Positions 33,801 through 44,489 of a DNA stretch of 64,000 nucleotides are shown here, one piece after another. The DNA comes from Tupaia tana. Lineage: Eukaryota > Chordata > Mammalia > Scandentia > Tupaiidae. The stretch spans positions 81,993,090 through 82,057,089 of the forward strand of contig JAKSZU010000009.1 in the NCBI GenBank assembly GCA_026018925.1, read 5' to 3'. Numbering within the stretch: the stretch's first letter is position 1; each line of letters begins with the position of its first letter. Both the position numbers and the translations under genes were made by a program. The notes beneath the pieces are model-generated. The model saw only the letters and a program-made list of their open reading frames with translations, searched no databases and was not told the origin of the DNA.

Positions 33801-35872
33801 TCTCCCACTGTTTTGTTTATTAAATGATCTGATGGGCAGTAGGCTCTGCCTGTCTTAGGTTGTCTTTGGTGACATTTTCTCTTACTTGTAATTGGGTAAT
33901 GTATATTTGTATGCACCCCTGTCTCAGACTGAGAAACATCTCAAGGATCTTACCCACAACCTCTACATCTAATGCCTTGGCTTGAAGCTTTAACCGATGG
34001 ATTTTGGAACAAACTCTAAGAAAGGAGCGCCCAAATATTTGCACAAGGCAGGGGACACAACAAAGCAACACAAGACCAATACCTGCTGCCATAACGGCAG
34101 GCATTAACCACTGTTGCCAAGAGGTCCAATGTGGTTGGAGACCATACAACTGTTAAGTTTCAAGCATACCCATTTTTTAAAGATCCTGAGAGCTGACTAT
34201 TTACTAGACAGACCTTTCCCAGCAATCTTAAAGAATTAAATCAATGTCAGTGCTCTCAGCTGTAGCATGAATGGAGTCATAAATTTTAGGACCAGTTGTT
34301 TGTTTGGAGCTCTCATCTGTTACTGGGTTGAATTGGGATGAGAGTGAGACCTCCTTGGGTCTATTTAGACTGTATTTTAGCACCAAATAGTGTGGCCCAT
34401 TGTTTTATGGTCACCTCAGATACCATCTGTTATATATACATCTTTTCATGAAATCTTTCTAATTCTTTACAGTTCCCTCTCAGACCTTCTCCAGCATAAT
34501 TCAAACCTTTTGCAACATGTTTTATTCTTTGATTATTTGTCCCCTTTTACCTTTTTTTATTCTGGAAATAATCTAGCCATCTGTAGGACAAAAATTTTAT
34601 CATACAAAATTTCTTCAATATTGAAATTTTCTCTTTATTTTCAACATTTTCCATCAAAATACTTCTTTATACCTATGTCTTTCTTTCCATAATAAGGTTT
34701 GATTGCCCAGGCAATTTTCTTTGGCACAAGGCAGAAGATACTGGGGTTGTGTGGCATTAACAGAGTTGTTTTTTGGTCAACAAGCCATCATACAAACCGT
34801 CTGATTCCCTCCAGAAATAGTCCTGCCCAGTAGATTTATGCTTCAACAAGTGTCACCATCTTAAGGCAGATCTATAGGAACAACATCTTGGTCTTTCTGG
34901 GTATCCATAAACTGCACCAAACATTTTGGAAGCCAGCGAGCTCTATCATTGTCCTGCGAAAAAACACAAACATCTCCTCTACCCCATATCAACACAGGGT
35001 CAGGCCCATTTCATGATCTCGTTAAGGAATCTTTTCAAATGATTGTGGTATAATGAGATTGTGTTTTGGAATGTCAAAATCGTTCAGCTGCGCTAGATCC
35101 TTGTTTGTCCACATTTTAAAAATTAAGTACAAATAGGGCATGTTTTAAATACTTATGTGATGTCTGGGGATGAGAATGTTCAGCTTTTTTAAGTGTGTAA
35201 ATGTTTTGAGATGGGTATCAACATCAGCCAGGGGATTATCTCTAATTGTGATAGCTCCAGTGAAATAGGGACGGATGTCTTTTCCTGACTGAGAGCTATT
35301 ACAGGATGTCTGTTTCTAACTCCTTAGGGGTTAACTCCTTATCTTCTAATTCAGAGGGCAAGGGAAAATCTCCTATCAACTTCTCCTGCAAGGGAGGAGC
35401 AGAGGGAGAAATTCCAACAGCTGGGGGAGAGTCTTTATTTGCTGTGGGAAGAATCCTCTCCCATTTGTGAGGAAAATCCAAAACATCTCTAATTAAAGCC
35501 CATAAACTAAAAACATCCATCTACAGGCGCCTTTCCTGGACCATGGGTATCATAATAATCTTGTAGCCTTTGCCCCACCTTTTTCCAGGTATCTATGTGA
35601 ACTGTACCCTTTTCAGGAAACCAGGCACAAACTTCTTCAATAAATTCTAAAAGCTTTGAAAGCTGCTCCTGTCCTACCCGCTAGCTTCACACACCTAGCA
35701 TTTCTTTAAGCATATGTACAAAAAGCTGATGGCTATTGCCCTGTGCTCCAATTACTCCCATAATGTACTCACAAAAACACTTTCACTTTTAATACAACAC
35801 GTTCTCCATTTACTCTTTGCAGTGTCCTTCACTAGCATCCCCAGTACTCAAGTTCCTGTACCGGTGCTACTC

Positions 35873-36212
35873 TGTTGGACCCGCTGACAGCAAACAGTTC
35901 CTGAATTGGGGGGCAAGGATTAAAGACAAGAAGACAGGATAGAAACAGGAGGATTGCCAGTCAATACTGGTCAGCCCCGAATGTACTTTATTGCTAGTAT
36001 TTATACACACTCCAGAGACTTCTGTGATGTAAGGTTCTAAGTTCTTACTGTATTTATCAGGTAGTTATAACAATACTTTGGAACATTCAATTCAAAACAA
36101 TCCCAAGACATTCTGCTCATAACAATACAGCCACCCAAGGCCATGTCCAGATAAAGACCCTGGTCTTGTTCACGTCCTCACATTCCTCACATCTCCTCTT
36201 TGACTCCACACA
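35873..36212 (-). repeat. 5' LTR of compact ERV copy 2
   Basis: 340 bp. The minus strand then reads AGAGTAGCACCGGTACAGG, the probable primer-site zone; its tRNA is not assigned. Confidence 0.85.
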
Positions 36213-36217
36213 CTCTC

Positions 36218-36219
<2 letters not shown>

Positions 36220-36264
<45 letters not shown>
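36220..36264. repeat. (AT)n microsatellite
   Basis: Pure AT, abutting the duplication of ERV copy 2. Confidence 0.97.
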
Positions 36265-36267
<3 letters not shown>

Positions 36268-36671
36268 TTGAGTGTTTTCTAGGAAAGGCATACAATAATA
36301 CATATGAAAGTATCTGGAACATGATAGGAGTTCATACATGTTTGTGGTCCAAGTTTACCTGGAGTACAGTCAGCAGTTACTTAATATCAATCCTTCATCT
36401 AGGCACCAAACAATGTAAATGAGGGAGGTGGGCCATGACAGTTTGGTAGTAAACTAGATAGAGCAAGTCCTATTTTTTTATTTTTATGAGAAGAACAAAA
36501 GGTTTTCTATGCCAGTTGATTCAACTAAGCCAGGAATGGAAACAGAGCAATTTAAAAACTTTTATCAACTATCTCTTTAAAAAAGACTTGGTTACAACAG
36601 TTTCTGCATAGTCCAGAGAACTTATTATTTGCTTAGACAGGTTAAGGGCCCCATTGAAAAACAAGTCATGG

Positions 36672-36723
<52 letters not shown>

Positions 36724-36955
36724 CTAGTCTGAACAAGCCAGATGAAACAGATGTAAGTCAGCTGTGCAAAGCAAACTTTGACCAGCTTCAGAATGAGAAT
36801 ATAATAGAAAAATGGCACCACAAATCCAACATTTTAGAATAACTATCTACTACATTTTAAGAAAGCCTTGGTTTTTCAGTAAGCTTTTCATTATTCCTAT
36901 TGAGAGAGCAGAACAAAGCATGTCAAAACCTACTGCAAATACTGCTCTTTGGGCA
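36265..36955. other. No feature recognised; contains (AT)n at 36676-36721
   Basis: Unique-looking sequence. A small plus-strand ORF (36654-36842) runs through the AT repeat and then has a non-repetitive 40-codon tail; nothing recognisable. Confidence 0.35.
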
Positions 36956-37240
36956 GTAGTATTTGCCTAGTTTTCTCAGGGCCAGTGAATTGATACTTCT
37001 GTGTGATTTTGTTGTTGTTGTTGTCAGAAGGTACATGAGAGAGAAGGAGAGGGAGAAAGCAATCCCTGTGGGATGTGGTCACGTCACAATTCCTACTCCT
37101 TCATGTTTTTTCATTCTGTTGGGATTTAGGACATACATGCACACATGCTAATCACATTTCACAAGCTGTTAGAGCCTGGATTTCAACTGGTGTTCAGCCA
37201 TGTGGGATCTGGGTCTCTTCACCACTAGGCTACAGGGCCT
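36956..37240 (-). mobile_element. SINE type C with extended 3' end
   Basis: Head complement CACTAGGCTACAGGGCC at 37224-37240. The far end shares AGTATTTGCCTAGTTTTCTC with the copy at 32638. Confidence 0.75.
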
Positions 37241-37544
37241 TTTACAATCAAGTCACAAAAATCTAACTGGCTGTCCTCAGCAAACACATGGGCATGCACA
37301 GAAGGACAAATGCATGCCTATGCATATGTGTAACATTGTTCCACATCTGTGCCTACATGCCCACTTACTCAAGCTGCTTGTTGGAAACTTATAATGTTTC
37401 AAATGCTCACTGATTTCTAACAAATCTCATTAAAGTATTGACAAGTTTGTCATTGGTCTAACTTGTGGTTGTAAACATCTGTGATTCTGTCTCTGCCCAG
37501 GAACGTGTTCTACTAACCCTTTGTTGACACCATGAATATATCTT

Positions 37545-37970
37545 GATTTAGTCATTAAGTTAGCAAATATGTATTGAATTTCTGCTTTGTGTCAGCCAAT
37601 GGGTTTGGCCTTCAGAAAGCTTACAGACTGGTCTAATAGAAAATGTTAGCATGCAAATAAACACTTAAAATGCAGTGTGATAAATGTGACAGAGTATGCA
37701 TGAGCTGTTCTCTGAGTGTAACTGAGAGAGTACTTAATTCTAAGAAGTAGGAGTACCAAAAAAGCTTCCCAGAGGAGATTTCACTTGAAACAAGAATGTC
37801 ACTATAAATTTGGCTCGGTTAAGATTCCCTACCTTTCAGGTTCAGGAAGAAGAAAGAGTATGTGCAAAAGTACAATGGAGTAGAGAACTAAGAGTGTATA
37901 AATTATTGGAGGAAAGGCGAGGAGCATAGAATGCCTGGTGGAGGGGTGAGTGAGACAAGTGACTGGAGGA
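37545..37970 (-). mobile_element. L2 3' region
   Basis: AAATATGTATTGAATTTCTG, GTGTCAGCCAATGGG, AAGCTTCCCAGAGGAGATTT and the GAATGCCTGG block follow the reverse complement of the L2 3' end. Confidence 0.65.
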
Positions 37971-37997
37971 AAAAATACTACTACTAATAACAATAGT

Positions 37998-38180
37998 TAA
38001 TATTTATTGAGCACTTATAATTACCATACACAGCTAAAAGCTTTATTTATTTTACTTCATTTAATTTCTTCAACAATACTATGTATTACTATTATTCGTG
38101 TTCTGTAGAAATAGGGAGATTGAATGACTTGCCCAAAGTTACCTGGTTGGTAAGTTATACACAGGAGCTAGATTATGGAA
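37998..38180 (-). mobile_element. MIR SINE
   Basis: TATTTATTGAGCACTTATAA, TTCATTTAATTTCTTCAAC and TGACTTGCCCAAAGTTACC in reverse-MIR order. Confidence 0.8.
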
Positions 38181-38239
38181 GAGCCTTGTCATGCTGAGTT
38201 GTTTGGACTTTATCTTTTCTTTATAAGTTTTTATTTATT

Positions 38240-38627
38240 TCTTCCATGAACAAGAGACACAGAGAAAGAAAGAGAGAGAGAGAAAGATGCATACTCCACA
38301 GGCTCAGTCACGTTATGATTCCTTCCTCCAGTTCTCTGACCCACCAAGATCCTGGGCACTTGCACTGGCAACTGGTGAGCTTCAGAATGACTAGGCCGGA
38401 GATTCAAATGGCAGTTGGTATGTGGCTTCCAGATCTACAGTCCAGTACACTACACAGAGGCTGGGCCCTCGACAACATCTGATCCACCCTCAAACTTTAG
38501 CTAGCCTCAGATCATGGGCACACCTGTGCCCATACTCAGGGAGTTCTCTGGGCTTGAAATGGGGACCTTTTCATATAAGATTGCTTCACAGAGTGTCACA
38601 TTTTAACACTGTAGCACTGTGTGGCCC
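38240..38627 (-). mobile_element. Diverged tRNA-SINE dimer (types C/D)
   Basis: Two degraded heads, near 38470 (complement of ..TGTAGTGTACTGGACTG) and near 38627 (GGGGCCACACAGTG), with a GAGACACAGAGAAAGAAAG body at the left. Confidence 0.55.
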
Positions 38628-38644
38628 CTTGGGCTTTGAAAAAA

Positions 38645-38815
38645 ATGTTAATTTATTTTATACATTCAGTGTATATTATTGCAGCTTATAAAATGAATTT
38701 TCCCAGCATGAATACACTGTATATTAGTCCAGTTAAAAATATTCTCATATACACTATCATCAACAGATAATTTTCCATTTTTGTGTCCCTTCAATGTTTT
38801 CTTCTTTATTTTGTC
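38645..38815 (-). mobile_element. L1 3'UTR fragment
   Basis: Close relative of 15340-15580 (GCAGCTTATAAAATGAATTT, ATCATCAACAGATAATTTTC). Confidence 0.65.
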
Positions 38816-39194
38816 TTGCATGAGGTGTACAATCACAGAGGCTTTTCTCTTTTTAAAAACCCCTTTCCCTAAAATAAAAAATTGGCAGAACCGGGCTAGG
38901 AGAATATCTTTAGAAAGTCCTGAATAAGAACTGAAGAAAATATCCTAAAATAAATCTAAAAGAGACTAGGGAAAAAGGAAGCCTAGACATAAAGCTAAAC
39001 ATGACAGAGACTAAGGGGGAGTTGATGTTGGTTGGTTTAAATATACAAGTGATAAAATCAAACATGAGGGATTTGATAAGAGAGAAGGTAAGGGTTGAAC
39101 AAATAGCTTAGGTAACTAAGCAGCTGTCTATGGAAATTAGAAATACAGGTGGAGAAGTAAGGTTTAATTTAGGATTGCATAATTTTGAGGAATA
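38816..39194. other. No feature recognised
   Basis: Purine-rich, no ORF or recognised repeat. Confidence 0.4.
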
Positions 39195-39415
39195 CTTGGA
39201 GTCCGTAGACCTGTATTTAAATCCTGATTCCATTAATTACTATTTAGGAGATCTTGCACAGGTCACTTCATCTTAGGTGACTTAAGTCTAAATCCTTATC
39301 TGTTGAAAGGGAAGACTCTTACCTATGTATAAGACTCTTGTGATTATCAAATTAGATAATGTATGTGAGATTCTTTGAGGCTGCAAAGTATAATAAAATA
39401 GAAATTATGATGAGT
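39195..39415 (+). mobile_element. MIR SINE
   Basis: TTTAAATCCTGATTCCATTA, CTTGCACAGGTCACTTCATC and TTAGATAATGTATGTGA in MIR order. Confidence 0.65.
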
Positions 39416-39584
39416 ATGTGTTGGATACATTCAGGTATGTAGCCATATTTTCTGACTCTAGAGATTGACATTACAACTCTACATCATGATTTACTTTCAG
39501 GATATCTGTATCATAAAACAATCTTTCATTAATCTAGCTATAATGTTAAATTTTTATAATAAAATCCATTAAGGTAAATGGCCT

Positions 39585-39846
39585 GGGACCAGCAGTTGAT
39601 GTAATGGCTATGTTGTTAGATTTCCATGTAGTCAACCGTGGCTGCAGTCCTGGACCCGGTGGGCTTAAACTCACACCGGGTGCGTGTGTGTGCATGCCCA
39701 AGATCCCAAGAGGAGAATGGAGGAGAAGGGATTGTGGTGTGGCCATCCCCCCTGGGGGGCGATTTCTTGCTTTCTGTGTCTCTGTCTCTGTCTTTCTGGT
39801 GAGTGCATGCTCCTATAGAAAAAATCTCTCTCTCAAAAAAATAAAA
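39585..39846 (+). mobile_element. SINE type A
   Basis: Full copy; AAGGTAAATGGCC before and AAGGCAAATGATGGCC after. Confidence 0.9.
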
Positions 39847-40044
39847 AAGGCAAATGATGGCCTTTAAATTTGGTATGATCACAGAGAATTTTAGTTCATG
39901 GTATAGTTTTAACATTTGAAACTATTTTCATTTCAGAGGCTATCCACTATTTAGAAACTTGAAATAGAATATTCTATAACAGTGCTATCCAATAGAAATT
40001 TAATGTGAGCCACATAAAAGTTTTTAAATTGAAGTTATTATTTA

Positions 40045-42240
40045 ATCACTGATTCATATGCAGTTGTAGGAACAAACAGAGAGAGATCTTGTTTACCTTT
40101 TACCCAGTTACCCTCATGACATCATTTTCCAAAAGTATAGTGTAATAGCACAACATGAATATTGACATAGATATAATTCACCAATCTTTTTCAGAGCTCT
40201 GTGGTTTAATTTGTACTCTATCATGTATATGTATTTATTTCTATACAAATTTAACTGGAATAAATGCCAGAGAGTGTCATTGTGGGTTCTATGAGAAACA
40301 CATGTTTAGTTCTGTAATTGATGAACTTTTTTCCAGAATGACAGTACCATTTTACTATCCCATCATCTATATGTGATTTAGTTTTTCTTCATTCATGCCA
40401 GCATTCAGTATTATCACTTTTTCTTATTTTAGCCATTCTAGTAGGTGTGGTTTTTATTTAATTTTCCTGTAGCTAATAATGTTGAACAAATTTCCATGTG
40501 TTTATTTGCTTTCTGTATATTCCCTCTAGTAAGATATATTTTGTCTGTTTTCAAGTTATAATATATTCTTTTTTATTGTTGAGTTTTGAATGTCCTTTAT
40601 ATTCTAGATACTAGTAATTTGTCAGATATACTATTTGCAAATAATGTCTTCAAGTCTGTAACTTGGTGTTTTCATCCTCTTCACTTGGACTTTCACAGAA
40701 CAAAAGTTATAAATTTTCATGAGGTGCAATTTGTCAGTTTTTCTTTTGATGTCTTGCACTTTTGATGTCAACTCTAAGAATTTGTTACTTAACCATTAGG
40801 TCCAGAAGATTTTCACTATTTACTTTCTCTGAAAGTTTTATACTTTTACATATTACATTTAAATCTATGATCCATTTTGTGTTACTTTTTCTATAAAGTG
40901 TGAGATTTTTGGTTTTCCTCCCTGTAAATGTCCAGTAGATATAACACCAATTCAATTATTTTGCATCTTTGTCAAAAATCAGTTAGACATATTTTTGTGG
41001 GTCTATTTTTTTCCCTTTGGAGGGATTTTTTGCTACAGGGCATGTGCGCTCACCAGAGAGACAGAGAGAGACAGAGAGACAGAAAGCGAGAAATCACTCC
41101 CCAGGGGGCATGGTCATGCCACAATCCCTTCTCTTCCATTCTCCTATCGGGATCTTGGGCATGCATGCACATGCGCCCTGCATGAGTTTAAGACACCAGG
41201 TCTGGGACTCGAATCGTGGTTGAGTACATGGGAGTCCAGCAACATAGCTATTACGCTGTTGGTCCCTTGTGGATCTATTTTTGAATTCTTTCTTTTGTTA
41301 CATTGATCGTTGTGTTTTTCTCTCCACAATGTCTCAATTATCTTGGGTGAAAAATAGCTTTTAATGTCAGATAGAGCGATTTCTTCTATTTTGTTCTTTT
41401 AGGGCTTGTGACTTTTCATATATAATTTAAAATGAGCTTGCTTATGTCTTTAAAATACATTGCTGGGATTTTGATAAGAATTGCCTTAAACTTCTAGATC
41501 AGTTTAGGAGAGAATTGTCTTTTATTATGTTGAATCTTCCAATCCATGAGCATAGAAACTATCTCTGCTTATTTGGGTCTTTGATTTATTTCATCAGCTT
41601 TTTGTAATTTTCATCATGTATTATAGATTCATTACATGTTCTGTTAAGAGCAAACCTAAATATTTTATTTTCTCTGGAGTGATTATAAATTCTATTGTGT
41701 TTTTAATTTGTTTTGTAGTTCATTGCTAATACATACAAATATGATAGATTTTTGTGTGTTGATCCTGCATTCTGTGATTTTGCTCAACCCACTTATGAAT
41801 ATTGGAAGATTTTTTTAATAGATTTCTTGGTATTTTCTATACAATCATGTGTGCAAATAAAGACAGTTTCATTTCTTTTCTTCCAATTTTTATGCCCTTT
41901 ATTTATTTTCCTTGCCTTACTGTAGTGGCCAGGTCTTACAGTATTATGTCAAATAAGAGTTGTAGGAGAAAATATTCTTACCTTGTTCCTGATCTTTGAG
42001 GAAAAGCATTTAGCCTTTTACTATCAAGTATGATGTTAGCTGCAGTTTTCTTGTAGATGTTCTTTATCAAGTTGGGTGAATACCCCTCTATTCCTAAATT
42101 TCTCAGTATTTTTAATTATGTATGAGTGTCACATATTCAATTTAAAATTTTCTAATACTCCTGTAGAAAGTTTTTAAAACAGTAATACTATATTAATTTT
42201 ATATGCTTGATTTAATGAAGTATATTAATATTTTCTTGTT
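40045..42240 (-). mobile_element. Old L1 (L1M-type), minus strand
   Basis: Reverse-complemented L1 3'UTR and ORF2 3' half, with no open frame. It inserted into the DNA transposon and later received a SINE. Confidence 0.8.
41011..41267 (-). mobile_element. SINE type A
   Basis: TGTGGGTCTATTTTT (40996-41010) and TGTGGATCTATTTTT (41268-41282) flank it. Confidence 0.93.
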
Positions 42241-42454
42241 TATCATGTGATCAACATAAAATGATTAATAAGATATTTTTCATCCTTTTTGTACAAAGTA
42301 TTAGAGGTCTGATGTAAATACGCATCTCAATTCCAACTAACCACATACGGCTAGTAGCTACTGTATTGGACAGAGCAGATCTAAATTGATAAAATCTCAG
42401 GAAAGACATAGTTGAGCATCTTTTAACCAAGAAAATTGAATTAATAAGTTGTTA

Positions 42455-42495
42455 TTTAATTTGCTATAGAGCACATGTGTTCGTCAGAGATAAAC

Positions 42496-42539
<44 letters not shown>

Positions 42540-42622
42540 TAAGCTGTCAGGTCTGGGGCTTGAACCATTGTTGGCCATGCTGGAGTCCAACACCTTAACC
42601 TCCATGCCACCTGCTGGTCCGG
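42455..42622 (-). mobile_element. SINE type B with (GA)n expansion
   Basis: Type B head complement GCCACCTGCTGGTCCGG. The body GA tract has grown to about 38 bases (42498-42536). Confidence 0.85.
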
Positions 42623-42942
42623 AGTTGATATGTTTTATTTTTCTCTTTAATCTTTATGAAAATCCCACAGTGAATAGGATAGCATAGTTTATCTCAGTAC
42701 TGTGAGTTCTTAATCAAACGGTAACAAGTCCATGTTCTTTCTTTTAAAAATATAGTTTTATGCATATATTGTTTTAATTTGATATTAAGGAAATCAATTA
42801 ACAGATGAATAATTTCTGGTGGCCATCTTTTATCCAATTTGGCCAATAACATAACTAGAGCACCTGGATTAAGTATATGACCATGATCTAAATTTATAGG
42901 ACATCTGTGGAGTGGGAGAGGTGTCAAAATCTAAACTTCTAG

Positions 42943-43206
42943 GGAACCAGCAGGTAGCGTAATGGCTATGTTGCTGGACTCCCACGTAGTTGACCGTGGT
43001 TTGTGTCCCGGACCCGCTGGCTTAAAACTCACGCCGGGCGCGTGTGCACGTGTGCCCAAGATCCCGAGAGGTGAATGGAGGAGAAGGGATTGCGGCATGA
43101 CTATCCTCCCTGGGGGGTGATTTCTCGTTTTCTGTCTCTATGTCTCTCTCTGTCTGGTGAGCGCACACACCCTATAGCGAAAACCCTCTCCAAAAAAAAA
43201 AAAAAA
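42943..43206 (+). mobile_element. SINE type A, young
   Basis: Perfect 17-bp duplication AAAATCTAAACTTCTAG (42926-42942, 43207-43223), uninterrupted A tail, near-consensus body. Confidence 0.96.
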
Positions 43207-43229
43207 AAAATCTAAACTTCTAGTTTTCT

Positions 43230-43595
43230 CACTAAACAGCTGTATAATCTTGGATAATTCTCTTGACTTTGCGACTCAATTTAATCATCTGAAAAATAGG
43301 GTTATAAAAGCCTCTTGAAGTCCCAGGACTGTTCTTTGATTCCTGTATTCTATCAACAAACATTTGTGAGGGGTCTACTATATGCTCACCACTATGTTAT
43401 TGTGTACAGATAGCAAACCTTATTCCTTACTCTATGTTTTCTTAAATATTGTAGTCTATTGAGGGAGTTAGAATTAAACATAATTTCAAAAATAAATTAC
43501 AGTGATGAAAATGTTCTAGAGGAAAAATTCAAGGTTATCTAGCCTCTTTGGCAGGGGAAGGAGATCAAGAAAGTGTTCACTGACATTTATTCAGA
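43230..43595. mobile_element. MIR (+) then L2 (-) fragments
   Basis: 43230-43310 is a MIR core piece (AACAGCTGTATAATCTTGG, TAATCATCTGAAAAATAGG). 43335-43595 looks like reverse L2 (CAAACATTTGTGAGGGGTCT). Confidence 0.55.
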
Positions 43596-43776
43596 GCATA
43601 TCAGTCAGTAGGTTTTTGTTCCATTGTTAGATTCATTTATGCTAAAAGCTAAAACCTCTGCATAAATTTGAGCACATTTGTTGGTTATATTGTAAATGTA
43701 CATAATGTAAATATAATAACCAGGGACAAAGGACTTCTCTCCTTATAGACAAAAATTATATGAATAATGATAATGA

Positions 43777-44054
43777 GGGACCAGCAGTTGGCATAATGGC
43801 TATGTCGTTGGACTCCCATGTAATCAACTGTAGTTCGAGTCCCAGACCGGGTGGCTTCAACTCATGCTGGGTGTGTGTGCGTGTGTACCCAAGATCCTGA
43901 GAGGAGAATGCAGGAGAAGGGATTGTGGCATGGCCATCTCCTCTGGGGGGGTGGTGGTGGTGGTGATTTCTCGCTTTCTGTCTCTGTCTCTCTCTGTGTT
44001 TCTGGCAAACGCATGTGCCTTACAGCAAAAACCTCTCCAAAATATAATAATAAT
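43777..44054 (+). mobile_element. SINE type A
   Basis: AATAATGATAATGA on both sides (43763-43776, 44055-44068). Carries a (GGT)n-like expansion beside the palindrome. Confidence 0.94.
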
Positions 44055-44068
44055 AATAATGATAATGA

Positions 44069-44489
44069 AATTATTCTAAGGATAACAACAAGAATATCTT
44101 TTGTAGAACTTTTAAAATATGTCACATAATATAACTATACATAGGACTCAATTTGTTTAATCTGGGAACAACTTGCTGCTTCAGTGGGATAGGGGATAAG
44201 GTAGTTTTAATTAGATAGCTAAAGACTGTAACAGGATGATGGCAACAGTTTTATTTTGTGTGAGAGGAAGCTACATAAAAGAAGATATTAACTAAATCTA
44301 AAGAAAGACTTCCTAATAGAGGGGTCTGCAGTCAGGTAGAGGGTTAGGGGATTTTGGGAGAGTAAAATTCTAACAAGCAAGCTGGACTTGATGACCTTTA
44401 ATGTTTCTTTCAACTTTGAAATTTGAAAAATTCAACATTATTTAGGGAGCTGAAAAAACAAAGAAATCCATTAGGTTTTTTTTTCAGAT
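44069..44489. other. No clear feature
   Basis: TGGACTTGATGACCTTTAAT near 44385 resembles an ancient core-SINE/CR1 end. Nothing else recognised. Confidence 0.35.

Larger units (their letters stand above)
33450..36212 (-). mobile_element. Compact class II ERV, copy 2, inverted relative to copy 1
   Basis: The 3' LTR is 33450-33800 and the 5' LTR 35873-36212, with starts TGTGAGGAGCC and TGTGTGGAGTC. Flanking GTCTCC (33444-33449) and CTCTCC (36213-36218) form a 6-bp duplication with one mismatch. The interior has the same pieces in the same order as copy 1: a matrix-like gag start (about 35780-35300), an integrase-end/env-start region, and an Env transmembrane end with a hydrophobic segment (about 34149-33820). 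All are interrupted by stops or cut short. With copy 1 it shows a family lacking most of gag, pol and env. Confidence 0.85.
39980..42378. mobile_element. Non-autonomous DNA transposon (hAT-like) split by an old L1
   Basis: The left end CAGTGCTATCCAATAGAAAT (39980) and right end TGTATTGGACAGAGCAG (to 42378) are inverted repeats of the familiar CAGTGCTGTCCAATAG type. Both ends keep flanking element sequence (GTGAGCCACAT, CACATACGGCTAGTAGC). The centre is L1. Confidence 0.65.
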
